From Bacteroides caccae (GTDB lineage Bacteria; Bacteroidota; Bacteroidia; Bacteroidales; Bacteroidaceae): a stretch of 64,000 nucleotides of DNA. The DNA is taken from NCBI RefSeq assembly GCF_002222615.2, contig NZ_CP022412.2, positions 1,240,001 to 1,304,000 on the forward strand, in the 5' to 3' direction. Below, piece after piece: positions 9,166 to 17,028 of this stretch. A program made the position numbers and the translations under genes. Under the pieces are notes generated by a model, which made no database searches, was not told where the DNA came from, and worked only from the letters and a program-made list of their open reading frames with translations. Each line of letters opens with the position of its first letter. Position 1 is the stretch's first letter.

Positions 9166-10224
9166 TTAAGGACGTTTATTGTTCTCAAAAAAAACATTCA
9201 GATTATATGCGGCTTCTTCAGAACCTTCAGCTTTGGCTGCTTTCAATATACGGATACCTTCATACGTGTTTCCGGTCATCAATTCATATACTCCCCGGCA
9301 ACTTTTATAGGCCAGTCCCTCGTGTAGTGCCATTGAAAGGAATTTGCTTGCCGATTTCGTATCTCCCTGTTCAATGGCGGCGGCAGCGGCATTAAGGTTG
9401 GCAACGGGATGTACGGGATACAGCTTGACACTGATATTGATAATCTGATAGAATTTCGTTTTATTGTCCGCGTATGACAATGCTACCGTATATAATTCAC
9501 GGAGCGATAACATCTGCGGATTGATATCAGCCATAATTTTGGCCTCTTCAAGATTGAAGTTCAGTTCTTTTTGATTGCGGATATCTACGTCGTCCGAAGC
9601 CGGAGAAATATATGAACCTTTATACTTCAGTTTTTTATTAACCGGAGTAGGCGAAATGGAGGGCATACTATTGGTGGACATCGTCGTGGCAGATATTTCC
9701 TGAGCCGGTATATCGGTTGCCGTTACATTGGGTGGAAGCACTGCATATTGTGGTGCGAGAATTAATGTATCTTTTAGAGTCTGTTCGCTTTCCGGTCTGA
9801 CAATCGTTCTTCTCAGATAGAGCGCGGCATCATTCATCCACTGCTCTGCCGGTAGTGAGGTTTGATAGGCTATGGTACGCGAATTTTCATCATCAATGCC
9901 TGTCACAAGGTATGCTGTATTGCTTTCCTTACTGTTTTTCTTTTTACGTAGTATCTGGTTGCGTACATATAATTTTTGTTTCTGTTTACCGTTCAGTTGT
10001 ATGGCCGGTAATAATATTTTCCGGTCTTGCCCGGTTAGAATGGGGGTCAGTATGACGGCGTTTTTCGGGTTCATGTCCTCTATTTCTACTGATATGTCCA
10101 TTGATACGAATAATGAGTCTGCCCGTACTCCGAGGAAGTGGGGTTTGATATCCAGCTTGACGTTTTGGGCCGGAAGCAGATTGCATATCAATAAGCTGAG
10201 CAGGATGAATGTTTTCGTTTTCAT
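9166..10224 (-). CDS. DUF3868 protein lacking the OmpA-like domain
   Basis: 352 residues. Signal peptide to about residue 20, then a DUF3868 domain (about 20-150) that matches its paralogue at 6928-8343, including a T-S-L-P-A-E-Q-W-M-N segment equivalent to V-P-F-E-Q-W-M-N. The OmpA-like domain is replaced by a low-complexity Thr/Ser/Pro linker (about 165-195), after which the same TPR-like C-terminus resumes. It lies in the leftward fimbrial operon between two DUF3575 genes. The pair probably arose by duplication of a DUF3575-DUF3868 unit. Confidence 0.75.
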   Translation of the reverse strand: MKTKTFILLSLLICNLLPAQNVKLDIKPHFLGVRADSLFVSMDISVEIEDMNPKNAVILTPILTGQDRKILLPAIQLNGKQKQKLYVRNQILRKKKNSKESNTAYLVTGIDDENSRTIAYQTSLPAEQWMNDAALYLRRTIVRPESEQTLKDTLILAPQYAVLPPNVTATDIPAQEISATTMSTNSMPSISPTPVNKKLKYKGSYISPASDDVDIRNQKELNFNLEEAKIMADINPQMLSLRELYTVALSYADNKTKFYQIINISVKLYPVHPVANLNAAAAAIEQGDTKSASKFLSMALHEGLAYKSCRGVYELMTGNTYEGIRILKAAKAEGSEEAAYNLNVFFENNKRP

Positions 10225-10246
10225 TTTATGCGTTTATTAGGTTGAA

Positions 10247-10918
10247 TTATTGGATGAAATACACGACTGATATCCCTATTTGTGTAAGCCCCCAATAGTT
10301 ACAGTTTGATTTTTCTATCAGGGGGGCACCTGCGGGTTGTCCGTATCGTTTATAGTTGAGATGGGCATATCCCAGCGATATTCCTGCTTCCATATTCCAT
10401 TGCGGGCTAATCATCCATTGATAGCCGTAGGAAATCCCGAATCCTGCCAGATTGCCTTGATAACGGTTGTTGGCAATTTGTCGGTTTTCTATGCCCAGCA
10501 TTTTCCCATTTCCGAATCCCCAAGGGAGCATTCCCCCAAAATTGTATAAGGCGTAGTGAACTTGTAAGCCGATAAAACCTCCTGTAAATGCCTCGTTCAG
10601 CCATTTGCGGTATTCCGGTTGCACGAGGAAATGCTTCATCTTTTTGTTTCCACTGAAATTCCATGGGTTGTAATTGACAGAAAGGCTGAAAGTGTGTGTA
10701 TCGTCACAACGGATTTCTCCTCCTAAATTGAGTGAGGTAGTAAGGTCATAAAGCAGATTGCTTTTGATGGCCAAACTTTGTCCGCAGAGGTTTGCGGGCA
10801 GGATGCATAAAGCAAAGACAAAAAGGACGACCAGCTTATGTCTTGTGCTTGTCGTAAATCTCCAACTTTTGCCGGCAGATAGCCACAGATATTTATTGAT
10901 TTTAGGCTTGTGTGTCAT
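10247..10918 (-). CDS. DUF3575 outer membrane protein (first fimbrial operon gene)
   Basis: 223 residues. The N-terminus is long and basic before a hydrophobic stretch (about residues 28-45) ending in C-G-Q, so the real start could be internal. The body follows DUF3575: A-I-K-S-N-L-L-Y-D, Y-N-P-W-N-F, L-V-Q-P-E-Y-R-K-W and repeated aromatic strands. It is the first gene of the leftward fimbrial operon; its start lies 18 bases from the left inverted repeat of the invertible segment, so its transcription should depend on the orientation of that segment. Confidence 0.8.
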   Translation of the reverse strand: MTHKPKINKYLWLSAGKSWRFTTSTRHKLVVLFVFALCILPANLCGQSLAIKSNLLYDLTTSLNLGGEIRCDDTHTFSLSVNYNPWNFSGNKKMKHFLVQPEYRKWLNEAFTGGFIGLQVHYALYNFGGMLPWGFGNGKMLGIENRQIANNRYQGNLAGFGISYGYQWMISPQWNMEAGISLGYAHLNYKRYGQPAGAPLIEKSNCNYWGLTQIGISVVYFIQ

Positions 10919-10935
10919 AATTTTTTGTTTATGTG

Positions 10936-10960
10936 TATCTGTTACTTCTTAGGTAACGGA
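10936..10960 (+). repeat. Left inverted repeat of the invertible segment
   Basis: 25 bases that are an exact reverse complement of 11212-11236. The core is itself partly palindromic, GTTAC, seven bases, GTAAC (10941-10957). Such cores are typical of the crossover sites of tyrosine-recombinase DNA inversions in Bacteroides. Confidence 0.9.
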
Positions 10961-11084
10961 ATTCTGATATTAGGACATGAACGTGCAAAGTAAAAATAGG
11001 ATAAAGACAGCGGTCTTTTATAAATAAAATATACTTAGCTGCTTTCGGATGGAAAATTGTTCGGTGGTCAGTAATAGAAAGTTG

Positions 11085-11113
11085 GAACATGAAAAGAAGA
11101 ATGCTTCATGTTC
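11085..11113 (+). terminator. Hairpin inside the invertible segment
   Basis: A perfect 9-base stem (11085-11093 with 11105-11113) and an 11-base loop. On the plus strand it is followed by a T-rich stretch; on the minus strand it is not. It could terminate transcription in one orientation of the segment only. A smaller stem (AAAGAC, AGCG, GTCTTT, at 11003-11018) lies to its left. Confidence 0.4.
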
Positions 11114-11165
11114 TTGCCTGTTATTTTATTTTTTCAAAGAAAAAACTAAAATAAAGTATGATTCA

Positions 11166-11198
11166 TTTGGATTGTGAGATTCTTTTTATATATCTTTG
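11166..11198 (+). promoter_or_regulatory. Switchable promoter
   Basis: A -33 TTTG (11166-11169) and a -7 TATCTTTG (11191-11198) separated by 21 bases match the Bacteroides housekeeping promoter consensus. No comparable promoter reads leftward out of the segment; the best leftward candidate near 10985 has a mismatched -7 and no -33. Confidence 0.75.
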
Positions 11199-11211
11199 TG
11201 CCATATTTATA

Positions 11212-11236
11212 TCCGTTACCTAAGAAGTAACAGATA
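11212..11236 (-). repeat. Right inverted repeat of the invertible segment
   Basis: Exact reverse complement of 10936-10960 over all 25 bases. The bases just outside both repeats differ, which defines the ends. Confidence 0.9.
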
Positions 11237-11268
11237 AGGTAAAGTGTTTGTATCTAGAGTGTTATGAG

Positions 11269-12228
11269 TTAATAATTACTTGCTTTATAAGATTCGATGT
11301 AAGAACAATTCAATTTGTTGGCCTCTGTCCTTTCTTTTAATCCGAACCCCTTCAAATAAGTCTGCGTGGTCCTTATGGATTTGTGTCCTAGTGATTCGCT
11401 AATCATCTCAATGGAGATTCCTTGATATTTTGCGTTTGTTGCCCAGGAATGTCGTAGAGTATATGAAGTGACGGTTGATTTTAGGCGTAATTCTCTTGAC
11501 AGGCTTTTCAGTTGATTATTGAACCGGCGGAGTGCAGACTGGTATTCCTTATAAATAGCTTCATCTTTCCGTTGTTTGTCACCTTTCATTATATTAAATA
11601 GATAGTCCGGATAATTTTCTTTCGGTGAGTTGTTATTGCGTAACTTATTCATTTCTTGCTTTGATACATCCAGAATTTCGAGGCTCATGGGCGTACCCGT
11701 TTTTATGCGGTTGTACCTGAGGATCCCATGTTCTAATGCCGATTTCTCTAAATGTGCGAAGTCTGCGAATGGCATGCCGCAAAATTGAAACATCAGCCGT
11801 GCGATGGCTTGTGTCTGCTTCAGGTGCTCGGAGTGAGGAGGCTTATAGAGAAGCGTATGCAATTCGCCGGCAGGTAGTGCTTTCTTTTGGCGTACATCTA
11901 CACCTGTGTACACATCCCGGAACAGCCGGGGAATGAAGCGGGCAATACCTGCTTCTACGCCACGATTATATATACTGCGTAACATACGCATATACGTCGA
12001 TACGGTGTTCGGCTTTAGACCGTGTTCATAGAGATACTGTCCGTATCGTCTCAGATTATCGCGGGTGATCTGTCCGAATGCAATGTTGGGAGTAGTGCAA
12101 AATTTGGTGAATGAAAGAACCGCGTTTTTATATACGTGCGCTGTCGAAAAGCGGCCTTCTTCTTGTAACTTCCGGATATAGGCTTGGGCACATCCGGTAA
12201 ACCCTTTTTTATTACCTTTTTGTTTCAT
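11269..12228 (-). CDS. Tyrosine-type site-specific recombinase (fimbrial promoter invertase)
   Basis: 319 residues. An N-terminal SAM-like core-binding domain (about 10-95) precedes the catalytic domain (about 115-300). Visible catalytic residues are Lys176 in the beta-hairpin, R-H at 259-260 in the box S-Y-T-L-R-H-S-W-A-T, L-G-H at 280-282 and the nucleophile Tyr291 (T-Q-T-Y). The usual first Arg (expected in an R-G-M-x-F motif) appears to be Cys150 in F-C-G-M-P-F. The enzyme cuts and rejoins DNA by a phosphotyrosine intermediate. Its position beside the perfect 25-bp repeats makes it the likely invertase of that segment. It may have its own promoter at 12266-12273. Confidence 0.88.
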   Translation of the reverse strand: MKQKGNKKGFTGCAQAYIRKLQEEGRFSTAHVYKNAVLSFTKFCTTPNIAFGQITRDNLRRYGQYLYEHGLKPNTVSTYMRMLRSIYNRGVEAGIARFIPRLFRDVYTGVDVRQKKALPAGELHTLLYKPPHSEHLKQTQAIARLMFQFCGMPFADFAHLEKSALEHGILRYNRIKTGTPMSLEILDVSKQEMNKLRNNNSPKENYPDYLFNIMKGDKQRKDEAIYKEYQSALRRFNNQLKSLSRELRLKSTVTSYTLRHSWATNAKYQGISIEMISESLGHKSIRTTQTYLKGFGLKERTEANKLNCSYIESYKASNY

Positions 12229-12265
12229 AAGCTTGTTTATTTTACATATTAGTCAGAGACTATAA

Positions 12266-12273
12266 CAAAAGTA
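12266..12273 (-). promoter_or_regulatory. Candidate -7 box for the recombinase gene
   Basis: Read on the minus strand this is TACTTTTG, an exact TAnnTTTG match, about 38 bases before the recombinase ATG. No clear -33 TTTG is found upstream. Confidence 0.4.
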
Positions 12274-12521
12274 GTTATCTTTTTTGTTGTTAACACCTAT
12301 GAAATATCTTCGGATACCATACATTTTTTCTGAAATTTTGTTCCGGATTGATAATGAGGAAAATAAGTTTGTTCGATTATTTTTATCATTATCTCCATAA
12401 CTAAAAGGAATGGATTCCTTATATTGGTGATTGTTTTAATTTGAGGGATCATAATTGCTACTGTCGGGTTTTGAAACGGCGAATGTCGGTTGGGGCTGTT
12501 TAATCAGCCATGCCAAGATTT

Positions 12522-12627
12522 GTTTCCCGTAGAGAAACACTTTGTTTCACACCGAGAAATATATTGTTTCAAGGCACTAAACATTTTGTTTCAAGCTGCT
12601 AAAACAAAGTGTTTCAACGCTCTGAAC
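12522..12627. repeat. Array of five dyad sites at 22-bp period
   Basis: GTTTC occurs at 12522, 12544, 12566, 12588 and 12611, that is at steps of 22, 22, 22 and 23. Each is followed after seven bases by a partner resembling GAAAC: GAAAC, GAAAT, TAAAC, TAAAA(C) and TGAAC. The first unit is a perfect GTTTC-N7-GAAAC palindrome. The spacers between arms are unrelated. Two helical turns per unit suggests binding sites on one face of the DNA, but no binding protein is known to me. Confidence 0.6.
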
Positions 12628-12694
12628 TAATGCTTTATCCGTATGTCTTTATTGGAAAGGTAAGTGTGGGAGTAGTTTTCCCACTATAAAAAAA

Positions 12695-12740
12695 GTTGCA
12701 GATGTGTGTAAGGTAAAAACATCTTGCACACATCTGCAAC
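12695..12740. repeat. Perfect 14-bp hairpin in a gene-free stretch
   Basis: 12695-12708 is the exact reverse complement of 12727-12740, with an 18-base loop. A second perfect 10-bp inverted repeat follows (12743-12752 with 12801-12810, TATCTTGCAC and its complement). There is no T-run directly after either, so they are not standard terminators. Whether the region is transcribed is unknown. Confidence 0.55.
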
Positions 12741-12835
12741 GGTATCTTGCACTGGATTATGCTGCTATTAATCAAATAGATAACCCATGATTAGTGTAAG
12801 GTGCAAGATAAAACTGAAATAAAATAGTTCTGCTT

Positions 12836-12946
12836 CAAATTTGGTGGTAAAATTAATTAGGAAAATAATAATTTGATAATCGATTTCTCCTTCCCGAAGG
12901 AGGGGAATGGAGATACCACCGACTGGTTAAATTACCACCAAATTTG
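12836..12946. repeat. Nested palindrome 3' of yqeY
   Basis: A perfect 15-bp outer inverted repeat (12836-12850 with 12932-12946, containing TTGGTGGTAA) encloses a second hairpin (CTCCTTC, CC, GAAGGAG, near 12887-12902). The element is about 111 bases and lies about 40 bases beyond the end of yqeY on its 3' side. It could be a processed 3' structure or a small palindromic mobile element. Nothing else was recognised between 12229 and 12984. Confidence 0.5.
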
Positions 12947-12984
12947 ACGAAGAACCAATAAAATCTCTTGTAAAGAGTGGGAAT

Positions 12985-13434
12985 TTATCCCAAAAGCTCT
13001 TTTACTTTGGCAGAAATAGCACGTCCTTCCGCAAGTCCTGCCAATTTTTTGGAGGCAACTCCCATAACTTTGCCCATGTCTTTTCCACTGGTAGCACCTG
13101 TCTCGGCAATAATTTCCTTCAGTGCAGCTTCCAGCTCTTCAGCGGTCATTTGTTTCGGAAGGAACTTTTCCATTACAGCGACTTGTGCCAATTCTGTATC
13201 TGCAAGGTCTTGACGTCCTTGTCCTATATAAATTTCGGCAGAGTCTTTTCCTTGTTTCACTAGTTTCTGGATGATTTTCAGAGCTGCATCGTCCGTCAAT
13301 GTATCGTTGGCACCCGGAGCGGTTTTTGCTTCCAAAAAGAACTTCTTTATATTTCTCAAAGTTTCGAGGGCTACTTTGTCTTTCGCCTTCATTGCGTTTT
13401 TAATGTCTTCGCTGACCTGATCAAATAAATCCAT
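12985..13434 (-). CDS. GatB/YqeY domain protein
   Basis: 149 residues, normal for the YqeY family. The N-terminus is helical and the C-terminal part (about 85-149) carries the G-K-D-M-G-K-V-M-G pattern of the GatB tail/YqeY domain, which in amidotransferase GatB contacts tRNA. As a stand-alone protein its role is not established. It is the last gene of the leftward dcw cluster, 21 bases after ftsZ, so it is probably cotranscribed with it. Confidence 0.88.
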   Translation of the reverse strand: MDLFDQVSEDIKNAMKAKDKVALETLRNIKKFFLEAKTAPGANDTLTDDAALKIIQKLVKQGKDSAEIYIGQGRQDLADTELAQVAVMEKFLPKQMTAEELEAALKEIIAETGATSGKDMGKVMGVASKKLAGLAEGRAISAKVKELLG

Positions 13435-13455
13435 ATCTTTATGTTATAAGTTAAT

Positions 13456-14766
13456 TTAGAAAGTGATAACTCCGTTGTCGTCCATAGCTTCTTCCGTAGC
13501 TACTTCCTCTTCGAGGGCGGCTTTTGTCCTGATTTTGGTTAGAGTCGTCTTGTCGCGCTGATAAGTAGGAGAATCTTCTACCATGGCGATGATATCATCG
13601 TTATCCAAGTCCTCTGTATTAAAGAGGTAGATGTGGCGGCGTTTGCGTAAGCTCTTGCTGCCGATGCCGCTGGCGCTTTCTCCGTATGCTTTGCGGATAC
13701 GTTCTTTGTTTTTCTCCTTTTCCTCTTCAAGTTGTAATTGGCGTTCTTCCTCTTCCTGGCTGCGTGCAGCATGCAAGCTATCCATGCCGGGAACGTCTTC
13801 TACGCCGAATCCGGTGGCAAGTACGGTAATCTTAACCTTCGTTTCCAATGAATTGTCAATAGCAACCCCCCAGATGACTTCCACACCTTCGCGGAATTTG
13901 CTCATGAACTCGTGTATTTCGTTCATCTCCTCCATCATCAACTCGGACGACGGGCAGAAAGAAACGTTCAGCATTACCTTCTTGGCATTGAAAATATCGT
14001 TATTGTTGAGCAGCGGAGAGTGCAGGGCGTCGTCGATAGCTTTGGTGACACGATTCTCACCTTCGCCGAATCCGGTACTCATAATTGCCACACCACCATC
14101 TTTCAAAATAGTCTTCACATCGGCAAAGTCCAAGTTGACTGTACCACGCATCGTAATAATCTCGGCGATACTCTTGGCAGCAATGGAAAGTGTGTCATCA
14201 GCTTTGCCGAAAGCATTCATAAAAGTAAGGTCGGCATATATTTCGCGCAGGCGTTCATTGTTGATAACCAGTAAGGCATCAACATGTTGGGCAATGCGTT
14301 CTACGCCGTCCAGTGCCTGAATGATTTTCTTTTCTCCTTCGAAGATGAATGGAATGGTGACAATACCGACCGTTAGAATATCCATTTCCTTCGCGATGCG
14401 GGCAATGACGGGGGCGGCTCCGGTTCCGGTTCCTCCTCCCATTCCGGCGGTGATAAATACCATTTTGGTGCCGTCGTTCAATTGGTTGCGGATGTCTTCT
14501 ATACTTTCTTCGGCGGCGTCGCGTGCCCGTTCGGGACGGTTGCCGGCTCCAAGCCCTTGGGTGATGCTACGGCCCAGTTGCAGTTTCACCGGAACGGGTG
14601 ATTCCGCCAGTGCCTGATTGTCCGTATTGCAAAGAACGAACGTCACGTCATGTATGCCTTCCCGGTACATGTGGTTTACGGCGTTACCGCCACCACCACC
14701 TACACCAATTACTTTAATGATCTTCGGTGAGTCTGTCGGGAAATCGAATTGTACTATCTCGTCCAT
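13456..14766 (-). CDS. ftsZ: Cell division GTPase FtsZ
   Basis: 436 residues. The GTP-binding tubulin signature G-G-G-T-G-T-G is present near residue 107, preceded by the V-G-G-G-G-G-N-A-V-N loop at about 22. A charged linker and the C-terminal tail (about 320-436) follow the globular core; the tail is longer than in E. coli. FtsZ polymerises into the mid-cell ring that recruits the division machinery. It follows ftsA with 58 bases between them, in the usual dcw order. Confidence 0.97.
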   Translation of the reverse strand: MDEIVQFDFPTDSPKIIKVIGVGGGGGNAVNHMYREGIHDVTFVLCNTDNQALAESPVPVKLQLGRSITQGLGAGNRPERARDAAEESIEDIRNQLNDGTKMVFITAGMGGGTGTGAAPVIARIAKEMDILTVGIVTIPFIFEGEKKIIQALDGVERIAQHVDALLVINNERLREIYADLTFMNAFGKADDTLSIAAKSIAEIITMRGTVNLDFADVKTILKDGGVAIMSTGFGEGENRVTKAIDDALHSPLLNNNDIFNAKKVMLNVSFCPSSELMMEEMNEIHEFMSKFREGVEVIWGVAIDNSLETKVKITVLATGFGVEDVPGMDSLHAARSQEEEERQLQLEEEKEKNKERIRKAYGESASGIGSKSLRKRRHIYLFNTEDLDNDDIIAMVEDSPTYQRDKTTLTKIRTKAALEEEVATEEAMDDNGVITF

Positions 14767-14824
14767 AATTCTTATAGGTTATTGCTGATTACTAATTATA
14801 AATTACAAGCTTCGTTTCGGAGAG

Positions 14825-16270
14825 TTATTTCATGTCGTCGTCAGAGAATATCTCTTTTGTCAACGAGTCGATCTTGCGCTGAATCCAGCTCGGACCGGCT
14901 TCTCTTTTCCTTCTTTCTTTCTCTTCCTTTTCCTTCTGCTTGCGAAGTTTTTCTGCTTCCTTAGCTGCTATCTTGGCCTCTCTTTCTTCTTCCTCTTTCT
15001 TGAGCCGGGCGATGCGGGCTTGTTCTTTCAGTTCCTGGTCGTCCTCAAACATATCGACAGTTTTGTGTACTTCCGGTTCCGGTTTCGGAGTTACGGGAGA
15101 CTGCGGAGCAGCAGTTTCCGTCAGACAACAGTTCTGGTTTCCTTCGAACAGGAGGCCGAACAGTGTGTTCTGCGAACCATCCTTTTTCAGTACGTTGCTT
15201 GGAGCATGGACTGTATTACGTGGAAGTTTCGCCATTCTGATCTTTTCTATCTTGCTGCGTTTGCGCAACATTTCGTCCAGATTCTTCAGGTTGGCGGCTC
15301 CTCCTGTCATGATGATTCCTGCCAGCAGCTTGTCTTCGTAGCCGGATAGCTGAACCTGATTCCAAACATTGGCAATGATTTCTTCTGCACGGGCTTCGAC
15401 GATATTGTTGAGGTCGCTTACTTTGATCGTGCGGCTGTCGTCATCCAGTTTGCAGGTAGCTTCTTCCTGATCTTCCTCCTCCTCGTAGAAGGCGTCTCCG
15501 TATGCTTTTTTCAGACGTTCCGCTTCTTCTTCCTCCATTTGCAGGGAAGTGATGTCACGGGTGATACTGTTTCCTCCCAACGGTAGTACTGTCAGGAAGC
15601 GGAGTATATTGTTTTTATATACAGAGATAGTGGTTGTATCTGCTCCGAAGTCAACGAGCGCACAACCTGAACGACGTTCGCTTTCGGTCAGTACGGCATT
15701 GGCAGTTACCAACGGAGCGATCAATTGGTCGGCAATGTCGATTTTCGCCTGTTGGAAGCAGTGCTCCAGATTCTTTCGGACAGAGGTGCGGGCTACGATA
15801 TTGAGGAAGCGTCCCTCGATGTGGCTACCTACCAGGCCCACCGGATTGGCTTGCAGGTTGTTGCCGACCTTGTATTCCTGCGGGGCTACGTCCAATATAT
15901 CCATGTCGACCACCGGAACGGCAATGTTCTCGTCGCCGATAGCGCTTACGAGTTCTTCCGATATGATAGCTTCTTCTTCCAGATCGCGACTTACTACATT
16001 ACGGACTGTGCGGAGTGACTGTCCGCCGATGCCTACATATACTTTGGCAATTGAGTTCTTCAACTCACCTTCCAGTCGGTTAATGATAGAAGTCAGGCTT
16101 TGAGCCGTCTTGTCCAGGTTGAAGATCACCCCTTTACGGATAAACGTAGAAGAGTCTTCCTGGGCATACGCTAATACCTGCATACTTCCGTCACTGTTCT
16201 TTTTTCCGGCCACACCGGTTATCTTCGATGAACCAAGTTCAATAGCGGCGATAAATTCTGTTGTTGCCAT
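14825..16270 (-). CDS. ftsA: Cell division protein FtsA
   Basis: 481 residues of the actin-like ATPase fold: A-I-E-L-G-S-S-K at the N-terminus, the V-D-F-G-A-D-T-T phosphate loop near 205, and G-G-A-A-N-L near 334. FtsA tethers FtsZ to the inner membrane. Beyond the core there is a strongly charged, probably helical extension (about 395-460, Glu/Lys/Arg-rich) before an amphipathic C-terminal end (W-I-Q-R-K-I-D-S-L), the likely membrane anchor. This spacer makes it longer than the about 420 residues of E. coli FtsA. Confidence 0.95.
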   Translation of the reverse strand: MATTEFIAAIELGSSKITGVAGKKNSDGSMQVLAYAQEDSSTFIRKGVIFNLDKTAQSLTSIINRLEGELKNSIAKVYVGIGGQSLRTVRNVVSRDLEEEAIISEELVSAIGDENIAVPVVDMDILDVAPQEYKVGNNLQANPVGLVGSHIEGRFLNIVARTSVRKNLEHCFQQAKIDIADQLIAPLVTANAVLTESERRSGCALVDFGADTTTISVYKNNILRFLTVLPLGGNSITRDITSLQMEEEEAERLKKAYGDAFYEEEEDQEEATCKLDDDSRTIKVSDLNNIVEARAEEIIANVWNQVQLSGYEDKLLAGIIMTGGAANLKNLDEMLRKRSKIEKIRMAKLPRNTVHAPSNVLKKDGSQNTLFGLLFEGNQNCCLTETAAPQSPVTPKPEPEVHKTVDMFEDDQELKEQARIARLKKEEEEREAKIAAKEAEKLRKQKEKEEKERRKREAGPSWIQRKIDSLTKEIFSDDDMK

Positions 16271-16276
16271 ATCTCT

Positions 16277-17023
16277 TTATTTTTTATTTTCTCGTTTCGT
16301 ACAAATTATCTGGTTGCTGAACTCGAGGTTGATGCGTGAATATTTATTCCAGCCTACCTGATTGAGTCCTTTCTTATAAAACTCTTTCAGACGTGCCAGC
16401 TTGTCTTCAAAGTTGTCCAGTTTGCCGAGATAGACGAGGTGGTCTCCCACACGGGGAACCAGTTCGATGTTGCGGTCGGGCAACACGTGGATTTGTTCTA
16501 TCAGAGCATCCCAGAACTTATTGTTATGCAAAAATACACCAAACTTATATAAATCCTTCATTGCAAACGACTTTTCTACGTTTCCGGTGACAATTACCCG
16601 GTGGGCGACGCATTTTGCCTCCGGCGGCATCACAGTTCCTTTGTTGTCGAGATAGTAATTCTCGCCGTTGGAACTCATCACCCGGAGGATAGGGATGCGT
16701 TGGGTTACTTCTACGCAAACTTTGCCGCTGGGAGTTTTGTAACACTCTGCCTGGTCGATGAGCGGGTGCTTGCTCAGTTCCCGTTCCAATGATTTGGTAG
16801 AGATACGTTCCATTTTCTTTCCGATAGGGTAGATCCCTTTTTGCTGAAGGATCCCTTTCAGCTCGTCTTTAGTGATGAAGCCGGCGTAAGCGGTATCCTT
16901 GATGACAAGTTCCATGTCACGGCAGGTCTGGTCGGCAGGCTTGCGGTTGAAGGCGGTGATAGCTACGATAAGGTAGGCTATGAGCGCCAGCATGACAATG
17001 GATAGAAGGATTCTCTTTACCAT
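16277..17023 (-). CDS. ftsQ: Cell division protein FtsQ
   Basis: 248 residues: a short cytoplasmic start, one transmembrane helix (about 5-25), then a POTRA-like domain beginning with T-K-D-E-L-K-G-I-L and an FtsQ beta-domain containing R-I-P-I-L-R-V. FtsQ links early and late divisome proteins in the periplasm. It sits between murC and ftsA with gaps of only 5-6 bases, as expected for a tightly packed dcw operon. Confidence 0.9.
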   Translation of the reverse strand: MVKRILLSIVMLALIAYLIVAITAFNRKPADQTCRDMELVIKDTAYAGFITKDELKGILQQKGIYPIGKKMERISTKSLERELSKHPLIDQAECYKTPSGKVCVEVTQRIPILRVMSSNGENYYLDNKGTVMPPEAKCVAHRVIVTGNVEKSFAMKDLYKFGVFLHNNKFWDALIEQIHVLPDRNIELVPRVGDHLVYLGKLDNFEDKLARLKEFYKKGLNQVGWNKYSRINLEFSNQIICTKRENKK

Positions 17024-17028
17024 AAGCT

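Larger units (their letters stand above)
10936..11236. other. Invertible promoter segment (phase-variation switch)
   Basis: The 251 bases between the two repeats hold no gene. They hold one strong promoter (11166-11198) and two hairpins. A recombinase gene ends 33 bases to the right and the fimbrial operon starts 18 bases to the left. In the orientation given, the promoter fires rightward into the 3' end of the recombinase gene, antisense to it. If 10936-11236 were flipped, the -7 box would land near 10974-10981 on the minus strand and drive the fimbrial operon with a leader of about 50 bases. The present orientation is therefore the inferred OFF state. Confidence 0.85.

Noticed and set aside
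12522..12627. Periodic repeats as a CRISPR array
   Set aside because: Units are only 22 bases apart, repeats are degenerate 5-base arms and there are no cas genes or spacer-length gaps.
13631..14320. Plus-strand open frame of 229 codons opposite ftsZ
   Set aside because: Antisense to a certain gene, Ser-rich composition, no family pattern or ribosome site.
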